This document shows, in pieces, positions 11,464 through 25,300 of a DNA stretch of 64,000 nucleotides. The notes under the pieces are model-generated. The model was not told the DNA's origin and did not search any database. It worked only from the letters and a program-made list of their open reading frames with translations. Position 1 is the stretch's first letter, and each line of letters opens with the position of its first letter. Source of the DNA: Stercorarius parasiticus (lineage: Eukaryota > Chordata > Aves > Charadriiformes > Stercorariidae); assembly GCA_013396915.1 (NCBI GenBank), contig VWZL01003483.1, forward strand, positions 514,205 through 578,204, read 5' to 3'. The translations under genes and the position numbers were made by a program.

Positions 11464-12963
11464 ATTCTAGCATTTCACAGTCCATGTCTCTGGAGGAGCA
11501 GGAAGGCTTTTCTCACATATATTGAACTCTTTCCTTTACCAGCATCTTTTCTTGATTACTTCATGTCTCTCCTCTATCCCTAGCATACATATGTCAATCT
11601 CTCAGTGCGACTGTATTTCCTTTAGAGGAGCTATGTGAGAGTATTCATTTCTTATTGGCCTTATTGCATATGGGATATCAGTGCCTTACAATAGGCAAGT
11701 GATGGGCGAAGGGAGTCCCTCTTAGCTTCTTTTCTTCTATTCTTGAAGGCAGGGAAATCTCAGATTATCTGGGTCAGACATTATGATTCTGCAGCTGTCA
11801 TTTGGATGGCCATGTGGTGCTGTACATAAATTGTAATCAGAGTGAAGTGTACCTGTATTGACTGAACTGAAGAAACTTAACAAGTTCCCTTGAAATGCTG
11901 ATTCCACATCACCTGTTTAGCATCCATCTCTGGTGAAGCAAACTGCTGAGTAGTTGTCCTACAGCTACAACTCCAACTGAGAGGTTTTTTTTCATCTCCA
12001 AGTGTGAAGACCTTCACAATACTAGAAGCCATAATCTGCTTAATTTGTAGATCACTTCTTTGAGCAACAGAGTCACCCCATCCAAAGTTATAGCAATCTG
12101 AATTTTATTACATGCAGCCATTTGTTATATGTACTGGATGTGTCAGTATCATGAGAGAATGCAAGTTACTTTAGATGGTATCTGTCATGGGTTCACACTA
12201 ATTTGCAAGCTGATTCTGATATGCTTACAGCCACAGTTATCAGAAACAACTGCATTTCTGTGAGCCTGAACCCTGCGAGTATTTGATTTTGGTATTATTT
12301 ATTTGAGCTGTTCCTGTAGTCAGCATCTACACTATAAGTGACAGTTCAATATATAGGCCATTTGTATGATATGGTTGCATCTCTCGTCAAACACGAGTGG
12401 CACGTGTATGTTGGATAAGGAGGGAAGGAGCAAATTCTCTAGTTGCATTCTTTTAAAATAATAGTTATTGGGCCAGAGAGAGAGATGGGTTCTGGGGCCT
12501 GGGGATCAGAACATTCCTGGATACTGGGGATGACTCAAGTCTCTGCTCTGAATAAAGCAGAACAGGTTTAAATTTGGCTGTGCAGGTGGTCTAAGAGGTA
12601 AGGCATTAGTTATTCAGAGATAAGCAACATTCCTTGTCCTGATCAAAAACACTGTATCAGGTCTGAGGAGTAATATGAATGGATGTTTCACCTAAGCTGC
12701 TAACACTTTAGGACAAGGTTTGAGTTCAACAAATACCTGTTTTTTGTAATACAAAGCAGTTCCGGCACAATATGTACTCTTTTTCCTTTCTAGTTAAACA
12801 ATCATGGTATACGAAGCGTTTATTTTCTTTCCTTGGAGAAAACATTCTGAAAAATCCATGCAGCTTGTGGTTGTATCTTTAAACTCACGATTTTGGGGGG
12901 GAAGAGTTCTTTTATTATTATTTTTATTTAAATCTTAGCATCATAATGCAATGTGATTTGAAT

Positions 12964-13071
12964 GCGTGTACTGTACTTGACCAAATAACTTTCAGGAAGG
13001 ATATGGGGCTAGCTACAGCTCTTGGTCAAATTATTTCTCTTTGGTCAAATTACTTCTCATCAAGTACACGC
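12964..13071. repeat. Local inverted and tandem repeat cluster
   Basis: GCGTGTAC at 12964-12971 pairs with GTACACGC at 13064-13071, and TTGACC within the left part (12978-12983) is answered by GGTCAA on the right. On the right arm the unit TTGGTCAAATTAYTTCTC occurs twice with a 19-base period (13022-13039 and 13041-13058). The structure could be a degraded hairpin-type transposon or local templated mutation. Confidence 0.4.
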
Positions 13072-15343
13072 TTGGAACTGAAAGGCAGCCCCTCTTATCT
13101 GTTTGTATGATTAAAGTAATCACTAAATACTAAGCTCACTGCTGAAGGGCAGAGGTATATAAAGGAGTATTATGTACTCTGCATAGTATCTGTGCAGACA
13201 TCATGCATAGCTCTATTGAAGATTCTGTTTCTCAATTCTGTCCGTGTTTTGAATTTCAGGAGAAATATTTATCCCTGTTAGAATCTGGGCCAGATTAATA
13301 TGAATAATGGACTGTAATAGCTGAGGTACTGGCTTAAATGATGTTATATCATGAAAGCTGCTGCTCTGACTATTCCAACACATAATACATAACCAGTGGG
13401 TTTGAAGCCTTTTATTTCATCTGCTAAATGCAGCTTTTGTCTTTGGGGTGTGATTGTATCTGAATCATCAATGCTCATGCGGCATTATTCGTGAAAAGGG
13501 CTCAGTATATGAAATAATTGGGCTGAATGGCATCTGTGCAACTACCAACTCAGTTATAAATACTGTCAGTATTTCTTGGTGATAGCTTTACTACTTGTGC
13601 CAAAAACCCCCACTCCATAGTGACTTTGCAGCTTTCCTGCAAAAGGGAGGGTAACATAACCCTTCCCTTGAACAGGAGGCAGTGTTGACTGAGAAACTGA
13701 GAAGTTCACAAGCGGGGATAACCATAGTTACTGTGTCTTCATGGAGGAGGAGAAGGTTTCTTAACCTAAGGAAGCAGGTCCACAACTTAAATGAGTTATG
13801 TTAATTTTTTTCTTGTTTTAATTTTTAACAAGGTTCCCTGGCAACTGGATATTCTGGTCTGACAAACTGCTCAGACTTTGACCTAGAGTTTATTTAGTTG
13901 AGAATATAGTTGATGTAGTATTTCAGGAAGGCCTCAGATTTACTTAATTATCATAAAGTTAACAATTTTGCAGATCCTTTAGAACTAGTAAACACTGCAG
14001 GAGGTAACCATTAAATTATGAATCTAAAGCTGCTGAACTGTTAGTGCTTTATAATTAAAATGCACAATAAGTTTTTTTCAGGTAGAACTTTTTATTAGTC
14101 TCTGATGTCTGAACTCAGTAAATGGCTGTCTTCATAACACAGTAGATAGCCCTGTCATTAGCTCCGTTCTGAATACATTATTACAAAATGTTCTCCAGCA
14201 AGTGGAACACAAAGAGGGAAATTAGCTCTGCAAATACGTTAACATTAACTTTCTATACTAGCAACAGCAGTTCCCATCTGGTCACTCTTATTGTCTAATT
14301 AGTAGCATAAAGAGTATGTTATTTTATAATTCTATAACATGTGGGTATTTAAAAAAAAAAAACAAACAGCTAACCTTCAGTAGCACTCTGAAAGTATCAA
14401 AATGGTATACAAAATGCAATGGTCATCTTTATAATCTAGCATTCATAGTGGACTGGAGCTAGCTGAGAACACAATTTGATACAGTCGATTTTTTTTGTGT
14501 GTGTAACTAGAAGCTTCTGCACATAGGTACCTGAGATGCCACCATTTTAATGCATAATATCATGTTAAATACTGTCTAATATTATATAAAATACTGCACT
14601 TTTTTACTGCGTTTTGTTACAGGAAGAGCTCTATGCTCAATGTGGAGGTAAATTATTAATCCCCAGTGAAAGATCATGAGGAAGAGGAGAGGAAGGAGGG
14701 AATTTTTTGCTGAACATGGTAAAAATTGACACTTGCATGTCTTGGGGAAATAAATTAATTTAAAATAATGTTTGGCAATGTCAGCTATAGTATACTTTGA
14801 AATGAATAATGCTAATTGAAAAAAGATGGCTTATACAGCACATTAAAGGGCTGTTTCTTCTATAGTAGTGTTATTTAAGCCTTAATAAAAAGGTTACCTG
14901 AGAGTGAAATCTCAGAATAGGCTTTTTCTTACAATTATCTAAATGTTTAAATCCCAATTGGATAAAGTATGTTATGATGCTTAATAAATGGCACTTCATA
15001 AAAAATTTAATTCTTGACAGTGCAGAGAGGACAAGGATGTTAACAAGTCTGCTGTTCAGTCACATTGTGTTGACCCATAATTTACATAATATCATACATT
15101 TAAAAGCAAACAGGTATCACCTGTCAAAATGTGCTGCATAGATGAGGGGGGAAAAAAAGAAAGATGTATTTTACTTAGCTGTTATCATAAGTTAAGGGCC
15201 TAAGTGAAATAAAAGCTTGATCATATGAGCCATCAATGTGAAGCTGGCCCTGAAGCTTAGTCCAGCTCTACTGTTGGGTATCCTTTGGGAACAGTCCTAA
15301 AAACTTTCATTTTCAGGTCTCCGAAGAGTATATTTCCGCCACC

Positions 15344-15344
15344 N
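15344..15344. other. Single ambiguous base
   Basis: One n in the assembly within intronic sequence. It affects no supported feature. Confidence 0.99.
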
Positions 15345-16826
15345 TCTGTGTTATTCTGAGAGATTTCAGGAATAAGAGCACCCAGCTCTTATTTATAGGG
15401 GAAAGAAAGAACTTTTTTTCACCCCCTGACTTCGAGTGTAAGCCCTCTGTGTCTTTTGTAATTAGGTACCCTGAAAAAAATTCATTTCCATCTTACAAAT
15501 GGCTCCAGATGACAACTTGAACATGCTTCATACAAGGTGACTCCTCTTTTTGTTAGCAGTGGCTAGCAGCCATTTTTCCAGAAAGTCAATGAGATCTTGC
15601 TCTCCTTTTAGGAAGACGTAATGGGTCAAATGTCTTAAAGGCATGCAAATCCCCTTGCAAGGGTAGAGTTACTTTCTGCACCTCCCACACACATAGCTGG
15701 TGTTGTAATCATCTGTGCCACAGGTGTTCAGTGGCTGAACACTGTGCATAAATAGGTGTTAACCTTTCCCCAAAATCTTTCCAAATACACTTGATTTGTA
15801 GCAATGGCAGCTGAGGATTAGGAAGAACTCAGCCTTTCACATGCTCGCACCATATCCCTTCCTTTCCCTTCCTGAGTCCAAATTCCAGCTGCTGCGCTAT
15901 TTTGGCTCCCTCACTTGGTTAGCCATACTTCTTAATATACATAAAACCTTACTTTCATTAAAGGTAACAGGCTTAAGGGCACACATTTACTTTAAACAAT
16001 TTATGGCTCTTGAGTTTAAAGCCAGCATTAGTGACAATTGGTCTTTGTGGCATGAAGAAAAATAACTGTAAGGCATTGTAGTCCTTATTATACCTGGTTG
16101 GGGGGCCATGCACACTCTTCAGAAGCCTCTATGGGATTCTCATGCTATATTTAAAGCATCCTGTAACCTAGGAAGCTATTTTGAATTGGAACGAATGTTA
16201 CATTTACCTCAAGCTTCTGGAATGGGACATAGTATTCAAAACTCCAAAAATACTACATGTAACCCCAGATTCTGGTACATAGTGCCAAATCAGAATGCTC
16301 TGGTATTAGGGTGAATTTGGGCTGCCTTTTTTTGATCCTGGGGGTCACTGGGACCATCCTGCTCTATTTGAGAATGTCAGCATTCTCTCCTTACCTAGTC
16401 ATAGCTTGTTCAAAAATGGTCAAGGGCAGTTGGTACTATGGCAGGTGTTTAAAAAAGAAATAGGCAGCCAAAACAAGATGTTCTCTTTTGTCAGAGCTGG
16501 TTAAGATTAACTACTGTAAGAAATAAATGGATAGTCTTTTTGCTAATTTTTTTTACAGGAGTTGCAAAATACAAGTACCCTCCTGACCTACTGTCAAAAT
16601 TGCTTTCCTGTCCAGGAGATTCTAGTCTCACTTGTTTGCTTAAATTATCTATCAAACTATTCAAGATTAAACCCTTTTGCCAACTGTATGGGGTGGGGCA
16701 GGTGAGGATCTTTCTATTATGTGTCTGCTTTACTTTCTTGATGACAAAAGTGGTCAAAAGTCTGTAAGTGTCATGGCTTGTTTGAACAACAACAAACCAA
16801 ACCTATTTGAACAGCAATCTCTTCTC

Positions 16827-16898
16827 AGTTTAATTGCCTACTGCTCAGTACTGCTTCTTTTCAGTGTAAAAGAAGCAGTACATTTCTAAAATTAAACT
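16827..16898. repeat. Intronic long hairpin with perfect 14-bp inner stem
   Basis: GTACTGCTTCTTTT (16848-16861) and AAAAGAAGCAGTAC (16868-16881) are perfect reverse complements around the six-base loop CAGTGT. After an asymmetric internal loop (12 and 8 bases) a second pair, AGTTTAATT (16827-16835) and AATTAAACT (16890-16898), extends the stem. The total is about 72 bases with 23 paired positions. The pairing is seen directly. Whether this is a transposon relic, a templated mutation or a transcribed structured RNA is unknown. Confidence 0.75.
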
Positions 16899-18395
16899 AT
16901 GTGCTGTGTTGGCATATAGTTGTCAGTAGTTCAGGATGAATGTGCGGAGTTGTGGATAGCAGGCTGTTGGAGGTAAGCCCCTGACAGAAAGAGTGAACAG
17001 ATTATTAGGGTGCCAGAATTGTTTGACTGTTTCACCCCTGAGGTGTAGCAAAACTATACTCTCTTTTGAGGGAGGAGCTATCCCACACTTGAGAACTATA
17101 TGCTGTTGTGGTGGTTGACTGCAAAGGCAAGTACTGATATTGCTGTGGTCTCTGGTCATGTGGGAGACCCCTAATGATGGCTCCTGGCATTCATCCTTGC
17201 TCCATGTGGCATGGTACTCTACTGTCTCTTCTTTCCGTATGCCTGTGATGCTGATGGGGGCTTCCTCCCCTGCTTGTTTTTCCTTGCTTTAGCCCACACA
17301 TTCTCCCTCATCGAAGTCCACCATCCTTTCTTTGCTCCCGGCTTTCAATGATGTTTAGATTAAGTGTACTGTGAGTAGAAGAGCAGAGAGATGAACACTG
17401 CATTTGGAACGTGAAAATTACAGACCCTTCCACAAGGTGTTACAATTTCTTATACAGTAGTGAAGGCAAAGACAGCAAGAATATGAAGGATGTAAGGGTG
17501 CAGGAAGGCTGAACAGGGTACCTTGTGGAGGTTCACAGCTGCTCTGTGTATAGCTGTGGGGTTTCCTGTTTCTCTGATTACATGCATTGCTGTGTTAAAT
17601 AGTCATTTTTACCCTAAGTTGGGGAACCCAAGCTGCAACTTACACCAATATAATTTCTGTGTTGAGAATAGAGTATATCTCCACTGAGAATTCCTGGAAG
17701 AGACTTTCCTCCCTTTACAACCAAAACATTCTACGGCTTGCAAAATGATGTTTTGGTCCTGCTCATGGGCAATTCCCTTTTTCTACATTTCTGTGCTTAA
17801 GTTTCTGCAGAACTTCACTTCCTCACCCTGCAAAATGCTATTTTAGACTGTAATCTCCAATGTTTTCTCTGAAGAAAATATGCTGAGCATACATAGGACA
17901 CATTAATCTTCTTTAAAAAAAAAAAAAACAAAACAAACACTCAACAATCAACAAACAAGCAGATATTGTTTGTGAGCATTTCTGTAAGTTCTTCATGGCA
18001 AAACACAGGAATATGTGCATCTTTTCTAAGCCCATGTTGTATCTTCTGAGGCTAGCATCATTTACTTAATTGAATTTCTAGAAAACATTCTTTAGGTGGC
18101 CTAAAGAAATGGGCAAGTGGGTAAAAGAGTTAATTAAAAAAAAAAAATCTGCCCTGCAGAGTAACAGTAACAAGATTTTTGTGGAAAATGTGCCCTGTGG
18201 AGATGTGCATGTGTGTCCTAGATGTCAATGGAAACACCTCAATGACTCACATCAAAAAGGTCTGGATCTTCAACTCACATAGATCTAGCATTTCTTTTAT
18301 ACAACATGATAACATGTTTCTAGCTTTGGGAGTCAGAGGTGAATAAAGTGGGGGAAAAACCAAAGCAGAATAAATCTTTAAGCTCTAGAGAATTT

Positions 18396-18409
18396 GTGAA
18401 TTAATTCAC
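18396..18409. repeat. 14-base perfect palindrome
   Basis: GTGAATTAATTCAC reads the same on both strands. It contains AATTAATT and is an isolated site with no visible partner. No function is assigned. Confidence 0.5.
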
Positions 18410-21400
18410 TTTTAATTTCAGGTCAGTTTCATCTAGACCCAATTCTAATTCCTTTCCTAGTAAAAATGGGAAGAGGTCTAAGGATTGATAACTTGCATGA
18501 ACAGGGTTGCTGCCTGGAAGAATCTGAAGCAAAGAGCCATTGGTTTTTCCCAGTGTGTGTGTGACTTGTCACAGAGGTTATCCCAGCTTGTGGGAACATT
18601 CCTTGCAAAAAAAAAAGTGATCATCACTTCCACAATATTGAAGACATATTTGCAATATGATTGACAAGATGAGGAGGTGGTATATCATTTATATCATTTC
18701 TTTGCACATCAAGGGACTGGCAGCGAATGAAACCAAAACTAGAACTGAGATGCTTTATTTATCCCTTGAACAGGTGCAGTACAAGCAGCTGTAATAAGAT
18801 CTTTTATACATTCCACCCACGATTCCCTGGAGTTCATGTGTCCTGAAGACAACCTGGAAAGGAGGCAGGACAGTCTTGTACAGTATTGTACTTTATAAGT
18901 ACAGTGTGAGATGCTGATCCTTCCCATGGGGAAGGAATTCAAAGCTTGACCCGAGTTCTGTGCCACTTGATGATATGGGTAGATGTCTTTTTCTTTTGCC
19001 GCTCTAAGTGTTTAGCTCAATTACTTAATTTGTAATTTTTTTTGTTCTAATAAAAATATAGTCCAGGAAACAGCACAAAGGAGCAGTTTTAGTATAATGT
19101 AACACTTACAATTATTTGCCTTATTAACTGGACATTTTATTACTTATATCTGAGGAAAGTATTTCTAAAAGGACTTGAAAAGAGTATTACTTTTTGTCTA
19201 CTTTAAGTCTTGATCCTTCTCCACGGGTTTTGCAGAAATTGGATTGTGTCCCAATGTTAAACGCATCTCCAAGCTTAGGAGGCTAAGGAAGAGCTCTTGC
19301 CATGTAGTTAGTTGATTGCTAAGCCTCTTTGTTCAATATGTAGATAAAGGGTTTAGGAAGAAACTTTCCTTGTTGGCATTTAATTTTAGAACATCTACAG
19401 TGAACGTTCTGGCCTGGATGCCAGAAGTCCTTAGTTTTAATCTTCCCCTAAAGTATCTGTTCTGGGCTGCTGTCTGAGAGTAATGGCTATCTAGCCCATA
19501 TATCCACACTAATATGAGACTGTCCTGGGGTATCCTAATGCTGGAGACAGAGGTGTGTAGAAAATACTCTAAAATATTATCTTTTTCCACTGCAGACAAC
19601 CCAATTTTACAATAACAAAATATGGATCAGGATTCACTAGCAAGAAAAGCCCCCAAATTGCCAAAGTCTCTCTGGAAAAAGGAGAGGGTGCACACCATCT
19701 TCTGAAGCTGTTCATATCCTCCCACCATTGCTGCAATTACATTAATGTGACACTCAGTAAAAATTAGTTTCCTCAGTGTGTCATAAGAGAAAAGCATTTT
19801 TCTGGCTAAATTCTAACACCCTACAAGAGCTGATGGTGACCACCTTGAAGAGGTGAAGTTGAAACATCTAATTGCTTCTTAATATTTATTTGAATATTTT
19901 CATATATTTATTGAGTAAAGCCATAATATTAATATATAAGCCATAATATTAAAAGCTCCAAATCCCTCTATTTATTTCTGTTTTAAAAAAAAAAAAAGGA
20001 AAGAAAGGAAATATGAATTCAAGTAAAAGCATGCTTGTTTGGTAAGATATGAAATCCTGAGAACAGATGAAGGCAGTGGTGACTTGCAATGTCCTTGCTA
20101 CATTTTTAGATGAGTTTAGTTTTACATTTTTGATTGGTACGCAAGAAGCGTTCTCCTCATTTTCCATCCTGAATGTATACTGCCTGTGACCTGTGTATTT
20201 ATCATTAGATGCAAGCGGCCTACAGAAAAATGTTTCCTGCTCTTTTTTTGTATGCCTGTGATGAACAGGCACTCTTGATATAATAATATATCTATCCTTT
20301 CTCTGTCATTTGTCACACCACGACTAACATTTTGCTCAATTTATCTTGCTTTGCAACCAGAATAAGTAAAAATCTAGGCTGTTTTGCTGGTATCTTTTTA
20401 CTTTTTTTCCGATTTCATTCCTTTAGTGTTCAAGAACATGGAGACTTGGATTTTTCTCCCAACTAGAAGTGCTTTATTTCTTTTTTCTTAATCTTTTTAC
20501 ATGCCTTGCCTAGTTAGACAACAGTTTTGATGGCCGTGGACATTTTCTTCTTAGATGACTTTGCAAAAGTTGTCCAGCAGGCTCAGCATCTCTGACTGAA
20601 CTTACGGGCACTACTGTGACACCAAGGACAAACAGACATTGGTTTGACTGCGACTCCTGGCAATTTCCTCTTTTCCTCTGGTGATTTCTATCACTTTGTA
20701 TTGCGAATAGGTTGCACTGTGACAATTCTCAATTTAATTAGATAACATAACAGAGAGTGCCATGGCCTCATGTTTAAGGAGAGCTGCCTATAAACTGCAC
20801 TTAAAAATTGATCATATGAATCTTAACCTCTTCTGAGCTTTGAAATACAGCTTTCACTTACTGTAATGCCTGACACAGTCTTGAAATTTATTGTCTTTTT
20901 CCTTTCTATTCTTACCTCTGACCCCTCTATCTTCTGTTTTTTTAAGGCTAATTTTCATTGCAAAGACTAGTGAAAGAGAGACTAGGACATGTCTTTATTT
21001 TTTGATTAAAATATACATTGTCCATTGTTAAAGATGACATGGTATCCTTTTTGCTAGCTTTACTGCAATCCACTCTTATCTTTAGTCTTACCATAAACAT
21101 AGCTGTTGATATCCTGTAAGTAGAAACTCAAGTTAGAAGTCATGAATGTATGACAAATGGCATGAATACTGGAAATGTAGGCATATATTCCAAAATAGTG
21201 AGGTTGTTAGCAAGCTATGTATATAGTAATGGATATTTGGGATGCATGTGGAAATGACTGGTGGTTTTTGCCATCCCCATCTTTCACTATCAAAGCATTT
21301 GGCAATATCCTGCTAGGACTGGGACAGTATATTGAGGTTTAAGTTTGGATTGAGTAATGTCGAGAGAAATGCCAGGGTGGAGTCTGAAAGCCTTCACCTG

Positions 21401-21719
21401 TACTGTAAGCCTATGTACTGGCATAGGAGCATAAGGAAGAAGTTAGAAGTCTTGCTTGGCAGCTATCCTTCTATAACAGTCCTCCTATTCTAATGACACA
21501 AAGTTAATCTATTTTAGTTTCAACAAGGAAGTTGGAAGCTTGGAGAATACACAGTCCTGCTTCCACTTCAGTGCTTGCTCACAGTATTTACATTGGGGTT
21601 TAGAACAAAGATGACTTATTTTGTGTTGATGTATATGTTATTTTAAATGCGTCCTGATGTGAATAGCAAGAAGGAATGCTCCCTGGTAGGGGTAAAAAAA
21701 AAACCCAACCTGCCAAAAA

Positions 21720-21773
21720 NNNNNNNNNNNNNNNNNNNNNNNNNNNNNNNNNNNNNNNNNNNNNNNNNNNNNN
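21720..21773. other. Assembly gap of 54 n
   Basis: A run of 54 unknown bases, flanked on the left by A-rich sequence with several A-runs. It probably marks a difficult homopolymer or simple repeat. The true length is unknown, so intron length is approximate. Confidence 0.99.
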
Positions 21774-22335
21774 AAAGCTATTCAAGTCATAAAAGTTTAG
21801 GTATAATGTAATGAAAGAATTATTTTGGTTTCACATACTTCAGACTGAGTACTAAGTCTCTGTGACATGCCCAGTTCCAAATGTCAATTCTCCTCTTTTT
21901 TTTTTTTCTTTTTTTCTTAGTTTTATCAAAGTATGAAAGTATTGACGGAATGAGATGCTATTGTTGGCAAGCCTTTGATGGACACTCCTGGAATTTCATT
22001 GCAGGAGCCATGACTTCTGTTTTATCTGAAATCTCACTGGCTCTTGATGACAGACAAACTCTGTTTTTAGCATTGCACTGAAGGTCAGGCAAATGACTGG
22101 TTACCAAATAGAGTAACTGAAGATACTGGAACAGATTTATTCCTGGTATAATTCCACTAGTTCTATGAAGTTACAAGGGAAATATATTTGTCAAGAGGGC
22201 CTTATGAGTTGAAGGATAATACTGCTATTCTAAATCACTTGTGTATAAAAGGAGATTGGAAAAAATAGAATTTAACATAAAGTTAAAATTCCTTCTGTAA
22301 GAGAAATGCTATGCTCACTAAGATAAGAGTAATAT

Positions 22336-22375
22336 TTTTAGCTGGTGTAAACCAGCATAACTGCATTAAGGAGGC
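22336..22375. repeat. Possible ancient amniote hairpin-type repeat relic
   Basis: AGCTGGTGTAAACCAGCATA starts at about 22340, with a GCTGGT/ACCAGC inverted pair and then AACTGCATTAAGG. From memory this resembles one arm of an old palindromic interspersed repeat seen in turtle, crocodile and bird genomes (TGGTGTAAATCAGCATAACT type). The copy is short and the family name is not certain. Confidence 0.35.
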
Positions 22376-25300
22376 TGAACACTGTAGGATGTGGTATTTT
22401 TTCTAATATCTGAGAATCTAGCTCTAGGGTTTTTTAATCAGAAATGAGGTTGAGGTTTTCTGTCTGTGTATATGTTTTAGGGTTAATCTAGGAAACATAT
22501 ATTCTGCTTAGGCTGCTTTCCTAGTGGCATTTGGGATAATTCCATCATTTTTCACAGATCTTTAATTTTAGCTACAGTTTTGGCATATCTCAAGTTGATA
22601 AACTATCAAGCAGACTGGTTAGATGTTTCACTTAATTCTTACAAGTTATCTGTGACTTTCATTCATATACAAAGCAATAAATTTATTTTGCAGACAGAAC
22701 AAGAAAAGTCAGTAGTAATTAGTGAAAACGAAAACTAGATACTGTTGTCCCATTGCTCAGGTATTAGGAAAGGAATAATCAACGTCTTTGTAGAAAGACA
22801 TTGCAAAGGCCAAGACTACTAGAAGCTGCAAAAAATTTCCTGTAGGAGAAGCTTTGTTGCCCAGATCACAACTACATCGACTGTTTCCAAATCATTGTGA
22901 GAAGTGGAGGAACATATATGCATGCTTAAGGATGCAAGAAGTGAATGTGTGTCAGCAGGGAGGTAAAGCTATGACTAACAAGGAGGGGCTTTTAATCTCT
23001 TACTTTGTTAGAGTGAATTGGTCAGGCTAGATTGGGGAAATAGAAAGTCATAGATGCAGAGAGATCCTTTGTTGGTAGAAGCTGTCATCTTTGATGCCAC
23101 TTTGTGCCTGAAGGACTAAGAGTATATTGATTACCGACAGACATCCTGGGACACGGAGTTGGTGTAAAATAAATATTGCAAAATAGATGCAAATATAATT
23201 TTTACAGTTCTGTGGCAGAACAACATGTTTTAATACTTTGGTCTTACTTTCACCAAGAGGTTACACTTCAGTGAGCTTTTTCCTTAGAGCTGGCAAAATG
23301 CTTCTTTAATGACAGATACCCTGATGATCATAAAGTACAAAAAACTGTTGCCATGACAAGGCAGGATTTCTTCAAATTCAGTTAGCTTTGACTCTAATGT
23401 TATACCCCAAAGGCTATAGTTTTCCAAACCATTCACAACATATGCTCTTTTTAAATCCATCGAACGATCCTGCACTCGCTCTATACCCTATGTTCTAATG
23501 TCAAAGCAAATCTATGTTCTACTTGCGGCACCTGCTGTGGCACATACTTCAGCTACTTTAGGGTAGTACTAAGCATACCACCATACTTAAAGTCCTGTCA
23601 GCATAGCTGTGATAAAGACCCTTTGGAAAATGTATAGCTTCACCCTAAAGTAATCATTTATCATAACTCACAAGGGAGAATTAATTGGCATTTAGTACTT
23701 GTAATAATTTGGATTAGTGCCCTTCGTGAAACAGGGCCATGTATCTAAGTATGGGCCTCATAGAATAGGAGTACTTTCATTTTTAACAAGGCAAATCAAT
23801 TTCTGTTACAAATAAACTCCATTTAAAAAAAAACACCTAAGACAATCAATATATTAGCAAGTGACATTGCACTGAATACTCTTAAGTCGGGCTTTGGAAA
23901 CATCATTCTGTATTACTGAATACTGAAAATAGTGTCATAGCTTAGATTACAAGTTTATAACAAAAAGAGATTAAACTTTTTTCCTTTCCTAATATTAACA
24001 TAGTTCAAACAATGGGTTAACAAAATGCCATATTATAATATTACTGTTGACTATGGAAATACCTGTGCTATGGACTGACAAATACTTTGTCTATGGTTTA
24101 TGCAAAAACATACAGATCCCTCAACCTCTTTGGCATGTTACATATTATGACTGGATTTGAGAGTGTGCACTATCTACACATGGATGGTGTTTCCCAGTTG
24201 GTTGTTATATCTATTTCATAAAGCTAGAAAGAGAAACAAAATAATTTTTAAGTGTGGAAAAAAAAGTTACTTTCTTAGTAGTAACTCTTGTTTACCTCAG
24301 AAGTTCCTGTAGTCATCCTTTCTTCCCACTGACGTAAATGCACAAGTCTGAAATCTGAGTTCTAAACCCATTATATGTATTTATTTATTTATTTTAATGA
24401 ATCTCCATGCATCATAGGTTTGTCATGATAACGAGTTGTTTAAGTGAACTACAGATAAATGTAGATGGCTCCTTTTGATCCTGTGGACCCTTCTCCTGAC
24501 TTTCTGCCACTAACATGGGCTTGTTGTCTGCATTCTGCCAACACAGGCATTCCAACTTTAATTTCTGTGATTTAGGCTTATATGTCATTCAAAAGATTGC
24601 AAAGATTGTGTGCTCTGAGTGTTCAGATACTGGAGCAGAAAAGGACTGTCTGGTACAAAGAGGAAGTTGTGCTACACGTTGACTTTGCAAGATGGCAAGT
24701 TATGTGTGAGTCTTGCCAGCTCTCTTTTTGTGAAGTGGGTTTGCTGTGGCCCTAGCCATAGTCATTAGAGAGGGGTTCTCAAATGTAAAGGTGAGATGGA
24801 CTTAAAAGTTGTTACTTTTGATAAGAAGAGCAGGGAGGTTGCTCTTCAGGACAGAAGGAAACAGGGACATGAGCACTAGGCTGCCTGCAATCCTTAGTTT
24901 TACTTCCATTCTCATAAACCCAACAAACATTAACATAAAGCTGTAGGGGAAATAAAAGAGCTTTTAGAACCATATTGTAAATTAAAGGTATTTTTTTCCA
25001 AATGTTATTTCAGAAGAAATCATTGATATTTTTCCTGAGGTGAAATGCAAACTCTGATTTTACCACTGCCAGGCAGCTATGCAGTCATTTGTGGAGCTAC
25101 AAAACAGTTAACAGAAAAACTGAAATACTTGCATTTGCACTGAAGAGAATAACTTTGTGCTAAGTAATGGGGAATTGTGACGATAGTATTTTTGCTGTGC
25201 TAAGGCTTTATTTCTAATGTGTTGACAGACAGGACAGAAAAATAAAATCCCAAGAGACAGAAGTTCTCTGGTCCTCCAAACAAACAGGATGGAGTCACAG

